Assembly: GCF_014205635.1 (NCBI RefSeq)
Contig: NZ_JACIIV010000002.1
Location: 62,001 to 126,000, forward strand
Source of the DNA: Polymorphobacter multimanifer
GTDB lineage: Bacteria > Pseudomonadota > Alphaproteobacteria > Sphingomonadales > Sphingomonadaceae
DNA length: 64,000 nucleotides
Direction: 5' to 3'
The notes under the pieces: model-generated
Seen by the model: only the letters and a program-made list of their open reading frames with translations
Told to the model about the DNA's origin: nothing
Database searches by the model: none
Translations under genes and position numbers: made by a program
Shown here: one piece after another, positions 29,547-38,612 of the stretch
How the letters are laid out: every line of letters starts with the position of its first letter
How positions within the stretch are numbered: the first letter of the stretch is position 1

Positions 29547-30650
29547 TCACTTGCGGTATCGGGCGAAATACCGGGCGCGGCGTGCGGCACGGTCCGGCGC
29601 GCGATGCCGTGCCGCAGCAAGACCCGCAACCAGCAAGCCCAACCCGGCGCCGGCGATTCCGACGGCCGCCAGCGGGCGCAGTTGCGCTTCCAGCCACAGG
29701 CTCTGCCGGCGCACATATTGCGGCTCGTCGTTCTCGATGTTTCCATCGGACCGCGCTTCATAAAGATTGTCTTCAGTCTCCGGCGGCGTTTCGCGGTCGG
29801 TCTGCTGGACCCTGGTGCCAAACAGCGCCATCGCCTTGTCGAGGAGCCCAGGGAACAGCATGTCTCCCAACGCAGCCCCCGCCCCGAAGCCACCCACCGT
29901 CAGTTCGCGGCGCGGGGTCTCGGCGGCGAACAGCACCGCGCGCGCCACCAGCCGCGGATCATAGACCACCGGTGGCAGTTTCGCCGGCGTATCCATGCGG
30001 TTGCGCGCATGGTCGGGATAGGGCGTATGCATCGCCGCCGGCTTGATGAGCGTCACCGATATCGGCAGCTCGGCTTCCATGATCTCGGTGCGCAGCGCAT
30101 CGGTGAAGCCCTTCACCGCATGTTTCATCGCCGAATACGGCCCCTGCTGGATCATCGCGCGGTTGCTCAGCACGCTGCCGATATTGATGATGGCACCGCT
30201 CCCGTTCGGGCCCCCGTTAAGGCCGCTATTCGGGCTCTTGGCGCGAAGATGCGCCAGTGCCGCCAGGGAGCCCGTCACCGTTCCCCAATAGCCAACCTCG
30301 AACACGCGCCGATGGTCCTCGATCGGCGTCTCGGCCAGCGTGCCGAAGGTGGCTGCGGCGGCATCGTTGATCCAGGTGTCGAAGCCACCGAACCGCGTCC
30401 GCGCTTCGGCCACCAGCCGTTCGGCATAATCGGGGTCAGCCACATCGACTGCCAGCGTCACCACCTTGTCGGCGAGCTGCCGGCTGTCCAGCCGTTGCTT
30501 GATTTCGGCCAGCGCATCGGCGTTGCGCGCCGCAAGCAGCACGCGTGCGCCGGCCTCGACCGCCGCTTCCGCAATCGCCAGCCCGATGCCGCTCGTCGCA
30601 CCCGTGATGACAAGGCGCTGCTGCGCAAGTGGCTTCAGGGAAATCGGCAT
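29547..30650 (-). CDS. short-chain dehydrogenase with C-terminal membrane tail
   Basis: A 367-residue SDR: NAD(P)-binding TGATSGIGLAIAEA at about 17-28, INDAAAATFG (usual NNAG-type position), and the catalytic YSAMKHA motif with the preceding Ser in IGSVLS. The core ends near residue 245; the rest includes a linker and a hydrophobic helix (about 333-352, GIAGAGLGLLVAGLAAA) with a basic end, so the enzyme is probably membrane-tethered. ATG 30650 is chosen because GGAG sits eight bases upstream; another ATG is at 30689. The substrate is unknown. Confidence 0.88.
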   Translation of the reverse strand: MPISLKPLAQQRLVITGATSGIGLAIAEAAVEAGARVLLAARNADALAEIKQRLDSRQLADKVVTLAVDVADPDYAERLVAEARTRFGGFDTWINDAAAATFGTLAETPIEDHRRVFEVGYWGTVTGSLAALAHLRAKSPNSGLNGGPNGSGAIINIGSVLSNRAMIQQGPYSAMKHAVKGFTDALRTEIMEAELPISVTLIKPAAMHTPYPDHARNRMDTPAKLPPVVYDPRLVARAVLFAAETPRRELTVGGFGAGAALGDMLFPGLLDKAMALFGTRVQQTDRETPPETEDNLYEARSDGNIENDEPQYVRRQSLWLEAQLRPLAAVGIAGAGLGLLVAGLAAARHRAPDRAARRARYFARYRK

Positions 30651-30712
30651 GGTCTCGGCTCCGCTTGTGTCCCAAGCAGAACCGGCCACCCCCGCGATGG
30701 TTCAGCCGAAAA

Positions 30713-31351
30713 TCAGACGAGCACGCTCGTAGGCCGCGGCACATCGGCCAGATCCGAGTGGCGATCGAGCTCCATCAATGGCTTGATGAGGCCATCGCGC
30801 AAATCATAGACCCAGCCGTGCAGCTTCACGTCCTGGCCGCGCGCGAATGCCGCCTGCACCGGCCCCGAGCGCGCGAGCCGCACCAGCTGGTCACGCACGT
30901 TACACTCGACAAAGCGTGATAGCCGGCTCTCCTCGTCCGACATGGCATCGATTTCTTCGAGATGGTTGTCATACACCTCGCGCGCCGGCGCCAGCCACTG
31001 GTCGATCAGGTCCTTGGCGTCACCGCGAAGCGCCCGGCCGAGGGTCACACAGTCATGGTTGCCGCACACGATGATGTGCTTCACCCCCAGGTCGACGAGC
31101 GCATGCTCGACCGCCGACATCAGGTTGAGGTCGCTTTCGGACACGAGGTTGCCGAGGTTGCGGTGGATGTACAGGCTGCCCGGCGGCGAGCGCGTGATGC
31201 GCTCGGGCACCACCCGGCTGTCCGACGAGCCGATCCACAGGAACACCGGATTCTCCGGCCCGGCATGGCGGCTGAAATAATCGGGATCGTCCTGATGCTT
31301 TTCCACCTGCCACGCCATGTTGGCGAGGATCAGCTGCTTGTATTCGCTCAT
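30713..31351 (-). CDS. beta-carbonic-anhydrase-like protein lacking two zinc ligands
   Basis: The 212-residue protein aligns over its full length with the bacterial Can clade of beta-carbonic anhydrases (FLWIGSSDSRVVPERIT, SLYIHRNLGNLV, GWVYDLRDGLIKPL). The family binds zinc with Cys42, His98 and Cys101 (E. coli Can numbering, which this protein shares). Here residue 42 is Ser (codon at 31226-31228) and 98 is Asn (31058-31060); only Cys101 remains, and a His appears at 99. The Asp44-Arg46 dyad is kept. It may be a pseudoenzyme, a partner subunit or use an altered metal site. ATG 31351 overlaps the SulP stop by four bases, so the pair is coupled. Frame upstream of 31351 is antisense-quality and was excluded. 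Confidence 0.85.
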   Translation of the reverse strand: MSEYKQLILANMAWQVEKHQDDPDYFSRHAGPENPVFLWIGSSDSRVVPERITRSPPGSLYIHRNLGNLVSESDLNLMSAVEHALVDLGVKHIIVCGNHDCVTLGRALRGDAKDLIDQWLAPAREVYDNHLEEIDAMSDEESRLSRFVECNVRDQLVRLARSGPVQAAFARGQDVKLHGWVYDLRDGLIKPLMELDRHSDLADVPRPTSVLV

Positions 31352-32967
31352 GCTGCCGATCCTTCCAGTGCCGCAGCCGGCCCGCCGGCGCGGATGCTGC
31401 TGCCCATCACCCCGATCAGCGGCGCATTGATGAGCGGTGCCGTGCGGCCCGCCGGATCGCCCTTCAGCCGCACCTTGATGCCACGGAAGGGAGCACCCTT
31501 GATGAAGCCGTTGATGATGTCGACATTGTCGAGATCGACGAAGCTGGTGCTCGAAAGATCGATGATCAGCTCGGCGCCCTCGGGCACCCTCAGCAGCGCT
31601 TCCTGCAGCTGCGGCTTGTGGATGAAGTAGAGGTCGCGTCGTGCGCGCACCATCACCATGTCCTCGCGCTCGACATAGCTGATAGCAGTGCGGAAGTTCC
31701 GCGCGATCACGAAGCCGAAACCCACCACCAGCCCGATGCCGATCCCGATGAGCAGATCGGTGAACAGGATCGCCACCACCGTCACCACAAAGGGAATGAA
31801 CTGCGTGTATCCCTGCTTCCAGCGCGCCACGAACAGGCTCGGCTTGGCGAGCTTGTAGCCGGTCTGGATCAGGATCGCCGCCAGTGCGGACAGCGGGATC
31901 AGGTTGATGATCGTCGGCACCAGCACCACCGCCAGCAGCAGCCAGCCACCATGGAGCATTGTCGAGAGCTTGCTGTCGGCACCGGCTTCCACATTCGCCG
32001 AGGAGCGCACGATCACGCTGGTCACCGGCAGGCCGCCGATCAGGCCCGACGCCAGATTGCCGACGCCCTGCGCCAGCAGTTCGCGATTCTTGTCGGTCAC
32101 CCGCCGCTTGCGGTCGATTTCGTCCACCGCCTTCACGCTGAGCAGTGTTTCGAGGCTGGCGACGATCGCCAGCGTCAGCGCCACCGTCCACACCGCCGTG
32201 TTGCCGATCTGGCTGAAATCCGGAAACGTCAGCAGGGCGGCAAATTCGGCGCGGCTCACCGCGACCGGCACCTGCACCAGCTGCTCGGCACCGATCCGCA
32301 GCCCCGGCGCACCGAGCCCGAACCCGGTGTTCACCGCCACCGCCACGACCACCACCACCAGCGGCCCCGGCAGCAGCTTCAACGCACCGGTCTTGGGCCG
32401 CGCCTTGTCCCACCAGAACAGGAAGGCAATGCTCGCCAGCGCCACCAGCAATGCGCCTAGGGCGATGTCCCGCTGCAGCATTGCTCCCAGCTCCGAGAAG
32501 GTGTTCTCGCCATCGGCCTGCAAGAACGAGAAGCTCCCCTCGAAATCACCGCGATAGCCGATCGCATAGGGCAGCTGCTTCAGGATCAGGATGAGCCCGA
32601 TCGCCGACAGCATGCCGATCACCACCGACGATGGCACGAACTCGGCCAGCACGCCGCCGCGCGACACCGAAAAGATCAGCTGCAGGACACCAGCGAGGCA
32701 AACCGCCAGAAAGAAGGCCTCAAGCGAGGGCAGCGTCTCGATGGCGGTGAACACGATCGCCGTCAGCCCCGCCGCAGGCCCCGAAACCGAAAGCGCCGAT
32801 TTGCTCAGCGCTCCCACCACGATCCCGCCCATGATGCCCGCGATCAGCCCCGAAAGCGGCGGCGCGCCGCTCGCCACCGCAACCCCGAGGCACAGCGGCA
32901 AGGCCACCAGTGCCACCACGATCGAGGCAGGCAGATCGCTCCGCCAGCTGGCAAACACGCTTCTCAT
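31348..32967 (-). CDS. SulP family inorganic anion transporter
   Basis: The 539-residue inner membrane protein has the SulP layout: about 12-14 hydrophobic helices up to residue 410 (signature LVALPLCLGVAVASGAPPLSG, ALSVSGPAAGLTAIV, QGVGNLASGLIGGLPVTSVI) and a C-terminal STAS-type domain (about 425-525, LIIDLSSTSFVDLDNVDIIN). Family members carry sulfate, bicarbonate or other anions. Translational coupling with a carbonic-anhydrase homologue points to bicarbonate, but this is inference, more so because the homologue lacks zinc ligands. ATG 32967 is used; the upstream site is weak. Confidence 0.92.
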   Translation of the reverse strand: MRSVFASWRSDLPASIVVALVALPLCLGVAVASGAPPLSGLIAGIMGGIVVGALSKSALSVSGPAAGLTAIVFTAIETLPSLEAFFLAVCLAGVLQLIFSVSRGGVLAEFVPSSVVIGMLSAIGLILILKQLPYAIGYRGDFEGSFSFLQADGENTFSELGAMLQRDIALGALLVALASIAFLFWWDKARPKTGALKLLPGPLVVVVVAVAVNTGFGLGAPGLRIGAEQLVQVPVAVSRAEFAALLTFPDFSQIGNTAVWTVALTLAIVASLETLLSVKAVDEIDRKRRVTDKNRELLAQGVGNLASGLIGGLPVTSVIVRSSANVEAGADSKLSTMLHGGWLLLAVVLVPTIINLIPLSALAAILIQTGYKLAKPSLFVARWKQGYTQFIPFVVTVVAILFTDLLIGIGIGLVVGFGFVIARNFRTAISYVEREDMVMVRARRDLYFIHKPQLQEALLRVPEGAELIIDLSSTSFVDLDNVDIINGFIKGAPFRGIKVRLKGDPAGRTAPLINAPLIGVMGSSIRAGGPAAALEGSAA

Positions 32968-33051
32968 TCATCAAACCCAGTAACAACGCCGTTGCCGGCC
33001 ACACGTCGCTAAAGAGCAAATTATGGCCGGAAGCGCAAATGACACTCTATA

Positions 33052-34122
33052 TTATTGCTGCAAGCGATTCGGCAGATCGAACCGCGTGGCGCCATCGGCC
33101 GCATCGAACAGCGACCGGTCGGTGCCCGTCATCCACACTTGTGCGCCCGTTTCCGCCAGTCGCGAAAACAGCCGCGTGCGCCGCGGCGCATCGAGATGGG
33201 CGGCAATCTCGTCGAGCAGCATCAGCGGTGGTTCCCCGGTCCGTGCCCGCACCAGTGCAGCATGGGCCAGCACGATGGCAATCAGCAGCGCCTTCTGCTC
33301 GCCGGTCGAGCCCAGCCCCGCCGGCATCCCCTTTCCGGCATGCACCACCCCGAGGTCGGCCCGGTGCGGCCCGATCAGGGCCCGCCCCGCCGCCGCATCC
33401 AGCCCCCGGTTGCGTTTCAGCGCCGCCGCCAGGTCGGCCGGGGTTGAATCCTCCAGCCGCAGCAGCGGCCGCGCAAAGCCATCCTCGGGTGCGTCGGCCA
33501 GGGCTTCGGAAAGCGCGGTCACAGTGTCCGCCCGCGCCCGCAACAGGGCGCCGCCATGCTCCTCCATTGCCCCCTCGAGTGCCCCCAACCATCCCGAGTC
33601 AGCCCCTGGATGCCCCGTGAGCAACCGTGTGCGACCCCTCATTGCCGCCTCGTAGCGCAAGGTTTCGCGCGCATGACCGGGGTGCAGCGCCAGCACCAGC
33701 CGGTCCAGAAACCGCCGCCGACCTCCCGCACTCTCCGCAAACAACCGGTCCATCGCAGGCGTCAGCCACACCACCGACACCCATTCCCCCAGCGCACTCG
33801 CGGGCCTCGCGGCACCATTCACCCGCACCACCCGGCGCTCGGGCGCTGTCGCCAGCGTGCCGGTGCCAAGCTCCACCGCGCCGCCAGCGGCCATCAAGGT
33901 GGCCGCAATCGAGAAGCCTCCCGCCCCACCGATCCGTGCCACCTCGCCCAGCGAAGCCCCGCGCAGACCCCGGCCGGGTGCCAATAAACTCACCGATTCC
34001 AGTATGTTGGTCTTGCCTGCCCCATTCTCGCCAGTGATAGCCACCAGCCCGGGCGCCGCCTCCAGTGCCAAGGCCGCATGGCTGCGCACATCGGTCAACG
34101 CCAATCGGGTCACGGCCACCAT
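33052..34122 (-). CDS. recF: DNA replication and repair protein RecF
   Basis: RecF is an SMC-like ATPase that helps load RecA at gaps with RecO and RecR. The 356-residue protein shows Walker A in [15 protein letters not shown] (about 30-42), the conserved [17 protein letters not shown], the signature [14 protein letters not shown] and Walker [12 protein letters not shown]. Length is usual. It is not next to dnaN or gyrB here, as is common in this group. ATG 34122. It lies 84 bases after the SulP gene start in the opposite reading sense of the operon and 36 bases after topA, so it may be cotranscribed with topA. Confidence 0.95.
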   Translation of the reverse strand: MVAVTRLALTDVRSHAALALEAAPGLVAITGENGAGKTNILESVSLLAPGRGLRGASLGEVARIGGAGGFSIAATLMAAGGAVELGTGTLATAPERRVVRVNGAARPASALGEWVSVVWLTPAMDRLFAESAGGRRRFLDRLVLALHPGHARETLRYEAAMRGRTRLLTGHPGADSGWLGALEGAMEEHGGALLRARADTVTALSEALADAPEDGFARPLLRLEDSTPADLAAALKRNRGLDAAAGRALIGPHRADLGVVHAGKGMPAGLGSTGEQKALLIAIVLAHAALVRARTGEPPLMLLDEIAAHLDAPRRTRLFSRLAETGAQVWMTGTDRSLFDAADGATRFDLPNRLQQ

Positions 34123-34158
34123 GGAGGCGTCCTAGCAGCGATGCAGAGCCCGGGCCAC

Positions 34159-36765
34159 CTAGGTCACCGGCGCCTTCTTCTTCGTCGCCGTCTTCTTCAC
34201 CGCAGCGGCCTTTGTCCCGGCCTTCTTCGCCGCGGGCTTTTTCGCAGCCGGCTTGCGGGCAGGCTTTTTCTTGCCCTTCGATGGCATCGCCGCGCGAGCA
34301 TCGATCAGCGCCACGGCGTCTTCAAAAGCAATCTCCATGCCATCCAACCCCTTGGGCACATTGGCATTTGTGGTACCATCGGAGAAGTATGGCCCGAAGC
34401 GGCCGCTGAGCAGCTTGATCATGGCGCCGCTCGTCGGGTGCGCTCCCAGTTCTTTCAACGGTGGCTGCGGAGTGCCCCGCGCCGGCCGCCCGGCAGCGGC
34501 TTCGGCGAGTTTGACGACGGCGGCATTCATGCCGGTCTCGAACACTTCGGCGCTGCCGGTGAGGCGGGCATATTTGCCGGCATGGGCCAGATACGGCCCA
34601 TAGCGGCCGATGCTGGCAGTGATCGGTTCGCCGGTTTCGGGGTGGTTGCCAATGGTCCGTGGCAGGCTGAGCAGCTTGAGCGCCGTGTCGAGATCGTCCG
34701 GGCCGGCGACCTGCATGTCCTTGGGAATGCTTGCGCGAGGCGGCTTTTCGGCCTCGCCGATCTGTACATAGGCGCCGAAGCGGCCATCGCGGAGCGTGAC
34801 CGGCTCGCCCGAGGCGGGATCGATGCCGAGCAGCATCGGGCCGTTCGATTCCTTGGCACCGCCCTCGGTCCCGAATTGGCGCGTGTAGCGGCATTCGGGA
34901 TAGTTCGAGCAGGCGATGAAGGCGCCGAACTTGCCGGTCTTAAGCCCCAGCCGGCCATTGTTGCAGCTTGGGCAGAGGCGCGGGTCCTCGCCATCGGCGC
35001 GCTCGGGGAAGAGCATCGGCTCGAGCCATTCATCGAGCGCCTTGGTGACGTCGGAGGGCCGGATCTCAAGCACTTCCTTGGTACGCGCCTCGAAATCGGC
35101 CCAGAAGGCGCGCAGCAGCGCCACCCAGTCCTGGTTGCCGGCCGACACTTCGTCGAGCTGGCCTTCGAGGCCGGCGGTGTAATCATAGCCGACATAGGTA
35201 TCGAAGAAGCGTTCGAGGAAAGCGGTGAGCAGCCGGCCCTTTTCTTCGGCGTGGAAGCGCTTGGCCTCGAGCTTCACATAGGCGCGATCCTTGAGCACCT
35301 GCAGGATCGAGGCGTAGGTGGAGGGGCGGCCGATACCCAGTTCTTCCATGCGCTTGACGAGGCTGGCTTCGGTGTAGCGCGGCGGCGGCTGGGTGAAGCT
35401 CTGCTTGGCCTCGGCGCTGCGGGTGGCGCAGGCTTCGCCCTGGGTGAGGCGCGGCAGGCGGCGGTCGTCATCATCGGCCTCTTCATCGGCGGACACGTCT
35501 TCACGCGTTTCGGTATAGACGGCGAGAAAGCCGGGGCTGATGATGACCTGGCCGCTGGCACGCAATGCCAAGGTGCGGCCGGCATCTTCGAGGAGCACGC
35601 TGGTGCGCTCCATGCGGGCGCTGGCCATCTGGCTGGCGACGGTGCGCTTCCAGATCAGCGCGTAGAGGCGATCGGCTTCACTGGCAGCCCCTTTTGCGGG
35701 GCGGGCGGCGAGCTCGGTGGGGCGGATGGCTTCATGCGCTTCCTGGGCGTTCTTTGCCTTGGTGGCATAGTGGCGCGGCTTTTCAGGCAGCACATCCGGT
35801 CCGCGACCATAATCTTCAGCAATGACGGCACGGACGGCGGTGATGGCTTCGGGCGCCATCTGCACGCCATCGGTCCGCATATAGGTGATGCGGCCGGCTT
35901 CGTAGAGCTGCTGGGCGAGGCGCATTGTCTGGTCGGCGGAAAGCCCAAGCTTTTTCGAGGCTTCCTGCTGCAGCGTCGAGGTGGTGAAGGGCGCATAGGG
36001 ATTGCGGCTCGCGGGCTTGGTCTCGACGCTCGTTACGCTCACCTTGGCTGCTGCCACGCGAGCGCGGGCCGCTTCGGCAAGAGCTTCGGTGTTCAGGTCA
36101 AACTGTTCGAGCTTCTTGCCATCGAGGCCGACGAGCTTGGCGCCGAACGCGTCGCCGGCGGCGGATGCCATTGCGGCAGTCACCGTCCAGTATTCGCGCG
36201 CTTCATGTGCTTCGATTTCCGATTCGCGCTCACAAATCAGCCGCAGCGATACCGATTGCACGCGGCCGGCACTGCGCGCACCGGGCAGCTTGCGCCAAAG
36301 CACCGGGGAAAGGGTGAAGCCGACGAGATAATCGAGCGCGCGGCGTGCGCGATAGGCATCGATGAGGGCGGTATCGAGCTCGCGGGGGCGGGCCATGGCC
36401 GAGGTGACGGCATCCTTGGTGATGGCATTGAAGGTGACGCGCTGTGCCCCGCCCTTGGGCATGAGCTTTTTCTTCACCAGCCATTCGGTCAGGTGCCAGC
36501 TGATCGCCTCGCCTTCGCGATCGGGATCGGTCGCGAGGATGACGTTGGTGGCGCGCTTGGCGGCGTCGCCGATTTCCTTCAGCTGGCGGCTGCGGTCGGC
36601 GGAAACCTCCCAGTCCATCGCGAAATCATTGGTGGGGTCCACCGAGCCATCGCGCACCGCGAGATCGCGGATATGGCCGAAGCTTGCGAGCACCTCGTAA
36701 TCGCTGCCCAGATACTTGTTGATGGTCTTCGCCTTTGCGGGCGATTCGACGATGACGAGCTGCAT
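34159..36765 (-). CDS. topA: DNA topoisomerase I (type IA)
   Basis: TopA relaxes negative supercoils. The protein is 868 residues: an N-terminal TOPRIM domain (MQLVIVESPAKAKTINKYL, ATDPDREGEAI), the type IA core with active-site Tyr295 in GRITYMRTDG and the conserved RPSTYASIL, one four-Cys zinc ribbon (CPSCNNGRLGLKTG to CSNYPEC), and three C-terminal repeats (FGAYVQIGE, IGRYGPYLAHAG, FGPYFSDG). The last 40 residues are a Lys/Ala-rich tail, usual in alphaproteobacteria. ATG 36765 gives the canonical N-terminus, although an in-frame start at 36789 exists. It follows dprA after 78 bases. Confidence 0.97.
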   Translation of the reverse strand: MQLVIVESPAKAKTINKYLGSDYEVLASFGHIRDLAVRDGSVDPTNDFAMDWEVSADRSRQLKEIGDAAKRATNVILATDPDREGEAISWHLTEWLVKKKLMPKGGAQRVTFNAITKDAVTSAMARPRELDTALIDAYRARRALDYLVGFTLSPVLWRKLPGARSAGRVQSVSLRLICERESEIEAHEAREYWTVTAAMASAAGDAFGAKLVGLDGKKLEQFDLNTEALAEAARARVAAAKVSVTSVETKPASRNPYAPFTTSTLQQEASKKLGLSADQTMRLAQQLYEAGRITYMRTDGVQMAPEAITAVRAVIAEDYGRGPDVLPEKPRHYATKAKNAQEAHEAIRPTELAARPAKGAASEADRLYALIWKRTVASQMASARMERTSVLLEDAGRTLALRASGQVIISPGFLAVYTETREDVSADEEADDDDRRLPRLTQGEACATRSAEAKQSFTQPPPRYTEASLVKRMEELGIGRPSTYASILQVLKDRAYVKLEAKRFHAEEKGRLLTAFLERFFDTYVGYDYTAGLEGQLDEVSAGNQDWVALLRAFWADFEARTKEVLEIRPSDVTKALDEWLEPMLFPERADGEDPRLCPSCNNGRLGLKTGKFGAFIACSNYPECRYTRQFGTEGGAKESNGPMLLGIDPASGEPVTLRDGRFGAYVQIGEAEKPPRASIPKDMQVAGPDDLDTALKLLSLPRTIGNHPETGEPITASIGRYGPYLAHAGKYARLTGSAEVFETGMNAAVVKLAEAAAGRPARGTPQPPLKELGAHPTSGAMIKLLSGRFGPYFSDGTTNANVPKGLDGMEIAFEDAVALIDARAAMPSKGKKKPARKPAAKKPAAKKAGTKAAAVKKTATKKKAPVT

Positions 36766-36843
36766 GTCCGGCCTGATACTTTCTCTCACACGTACGCGCG
36801 AGGGTGACGAGCGAGCCGCCCATGCGTCAAGCGAACAGAATTG

Positions 36844-37956
36844 TCACGCGGTTGCGATGCGACCCCCGGCATGGCGGGCCACGGCGCCCTCCAGCTCCAG
36901 ATCGAGCAGCACATGCGCGACGACCGCCGAGGCAAGCCCCGACTGGCGAACAAGCTCATCGACGGCGACGGGGGCGGGGGACAGCAGCCCCAGCAGCAGC
37001 GGCCGGGCATCCGCAGGAGCTTCGGCTGCGACGGGCATGAAAGCGGCCCCGGCATCGGCAAGCTGGAAACGGCCGCCGAGCGTGCCGCCTGCGCCATGGG
37101 CATCGAACGCCGACAGCGCTTCGAGGACATCGGCGGTCGATTGCACCAGCGTGCCGCCTTCGCGGATAAGGGTGTTGCAGCCCTGGGCGCGCGGATCGAT
37201 CGGGCTGCCGGGGACGGCCATAACCTCGCGGCCAAATTCAGCAGCCAGCCGTGCGGTGATGAGCGAGCCCGAGCGGGGAGCGGCCTCGATGACCAGCGTG
37301 CCGGCGGCGATTCCGGCAATGACGCGGTTGCGGCGCGGGAAGTGGCGCGCCTGCGGCTCCACGCCCGGCGGCTGTTCCGCGAGGATGAGGCCACCCTCTG
37401 CGAGTCGCGCCATGAGGGCTGCATTATCAGGCGGATAGGCAATGTCGATGCCGCCGGCGATGACCGCGACGGTGCCGCCGGCGAGAAGTGCTCCCTCATG
37501 CGCCGCGGTGTCGATGCCGCGTGCCAGGCCCGAAACGACGACCATGCCGGCTTCGGCAAGCTCGGTGGCCCAGCGACGGGCGAGGCGCATGCCGGCAGCC
37601 GACGCATTGCGCGCGCCGACGATGCCGATGGCGGGAGCCTCGAGCAGATCGAGCCGGCCATGGGCGGCGAGCATCGGCGGCGCCGTTTCGGTGGCGGCGA
37701 GCAGGGCCGGATAGGCGGGGGTGCCAATGAAGATGGCGGTGGCGCCGAGCGCTGCCAGCCGGTCCAGCTCGGCCTCAGCGGCAGCAGCGGTGGCGACTTC
37801 GAGCCGGCGGCCTCCGCGTGCTGCGAGATCGGGGAGCGCTGTGAGGGCGGCGGCAGCGTCGCCGAAGCGGGCAATGAGCTGGCGATAGGTGACCGGGCCG
37901 ATGCTGGGCGTGCGGATGAGGCGCAGCCTTGCGACCGCATCGGCTGGGAGATTCAT
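36844..37956 (-). CDS. dprA: DNA-processing protein DprA
   Basis: DprA protects incoming single-stranded DNA and loads RecA during natural transformation. The 370-residue protein has an N-terminal helical region, a Rossmann-like core (about 105-300: IGIVGARNASAAG, VVSGLARGIDTAAHEGAL, TVAVIAGGIDIAYPP, LVIEAAPRSGSLITARLA) and a C-terminal winged helix (about 310-370, SPAPVAVDELVRQSGL). ATG 37956 overlaps the plsY stop by four bases. plsY-dprA-topA is a common order in Sphingomonadales. Confidence 0.95.
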   Translation of the reverse strand: MNLPADAVARLRLIRTPSIGPVTYRQLIARFGDAAAALTALPDLAARGGRRLEVATAAAAEAELDRLAALGATAIFIGTPAYPALLAATETAPPMLAAHGRLDLLEAPAIGIVGARNASAAGMRLARRWATELAEAGMVVVSGLARGIDTAAHEGALLAGGTVAVIAGGIDIAYPPDNAALMARLAEGGLILAEQPPGVEPQARHFPRRNRVIAGIAAGTLVIEAAPRSGSLITARLAAEFGREVMAVPGSPIDPRAQGCNTLIREGGTLVQSTADVLEALSAFDAHGAGGTLGGRFQLADAGAAFMPVAAEAPADARPLLLGLLSPAPVAVDELVRQSGLASAVVAHVLLDLELEGAVARHAGGRIATA

Positions 37957-38540
37957 CCCTTGGCGCCGATCCGGCTTTCAGTGCCGGCGCGCAGCCGGAC
38001 GATATTGTCCCGGTGCTTCCAGATAAGGATCGCGGCCATGATCGCCAGCGTGATCGCCGAATGAGTCTTGCCCATCGCGAGCGCAGCAAGCGGGGCAGCG
38101 ACGGCGGCCGCCATGCCGCCGACCGAGGAGAAGCGGGTGAGCAGGGCGCCGCCGAGCCAGGTGAGAAGTGCCGCCAGCCCGGCAAGCGGCACCGCGGCGA
38201 GCGCCACGCCGAGCAGCGTTGCCACGCCCTTGCCACCGCGGAACTTGAGCCACACAGGCCAGACATGGCCGATGAAGGCGGCAAGCCCGGCGAGCATTGC
38301 GGCACCATCGCCCGCGAAATACCGCGCCAGCAGGACGGCAGCGGCGCCCTTGCCGGCATCGAGCAGCAGCGTGGCGGCAGCGAGCCGCTTGTTGCCGGTG
38401 CGCAGCACATTGGTGGTGCCGATGTTGCCCGAGCCGACGCTGCGGATATCGATGCCGATCATCCGCGTCAGCAGCAGCCCGAACGGGATCGAGCCGAGCA
38501 GATAGCCCGGCAGAAACCAGATGAGTTGCGCCCCGTCCAC
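37953..38540 (-). CDS. plsY: glycerol-3-phosphate acyltransferase PlsY
   Basis: PlsY is the inner membrane acyltransferase that makes lysophosphatidic acid from acyl-phosphate and glycerol 3-phosphate. The 195-residue protein has five predicted membrane segments and the three family motifs: SVGSGNIGTTNVLR (about 35-48), the Lys/Gly region around FRGGKGVATLLG (about 100-111) and the end motif ILIWKHRDNIVRLR. The start is GTG at 38540, which gives the usual short N-terminus; frame upstream is antisense to other genes. The ribosome-binding site is weak. It diverges from the amidohydrolase gene. Confidence 0.93.
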   Translation of the reverse strand: MDGAQLIWFLPGYLLGSIPFGLLLTRMIGIDIRSVGSGNIGTTNVLRTGNKRLAAATLLLDAGKGAAAVLLARYFAGDGAAMLAGLAAFIGHVWPVWLKFRGGKGVATLLGVALAAVPLAGLAALLTWLGGALLTRFSSVGGMAAAVAAPLAALAMGKTHSAITLAIMAAILIWKHRDNIVRLRAGTESRIGAKG

Positions 38541-38612
38541 GGAACCCAAGCTAGCCGCAATTGAAAGCCCGCGCCAAGGCCTTATGCTGGCGTGACGATG
38601 GGGGTGATGACG

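Noticed and set aside
34078-36807. 909-codon plus-strand frame over topA
   Set aside because: Antisense shadow; topA motifs are unequivocal on the other strand.
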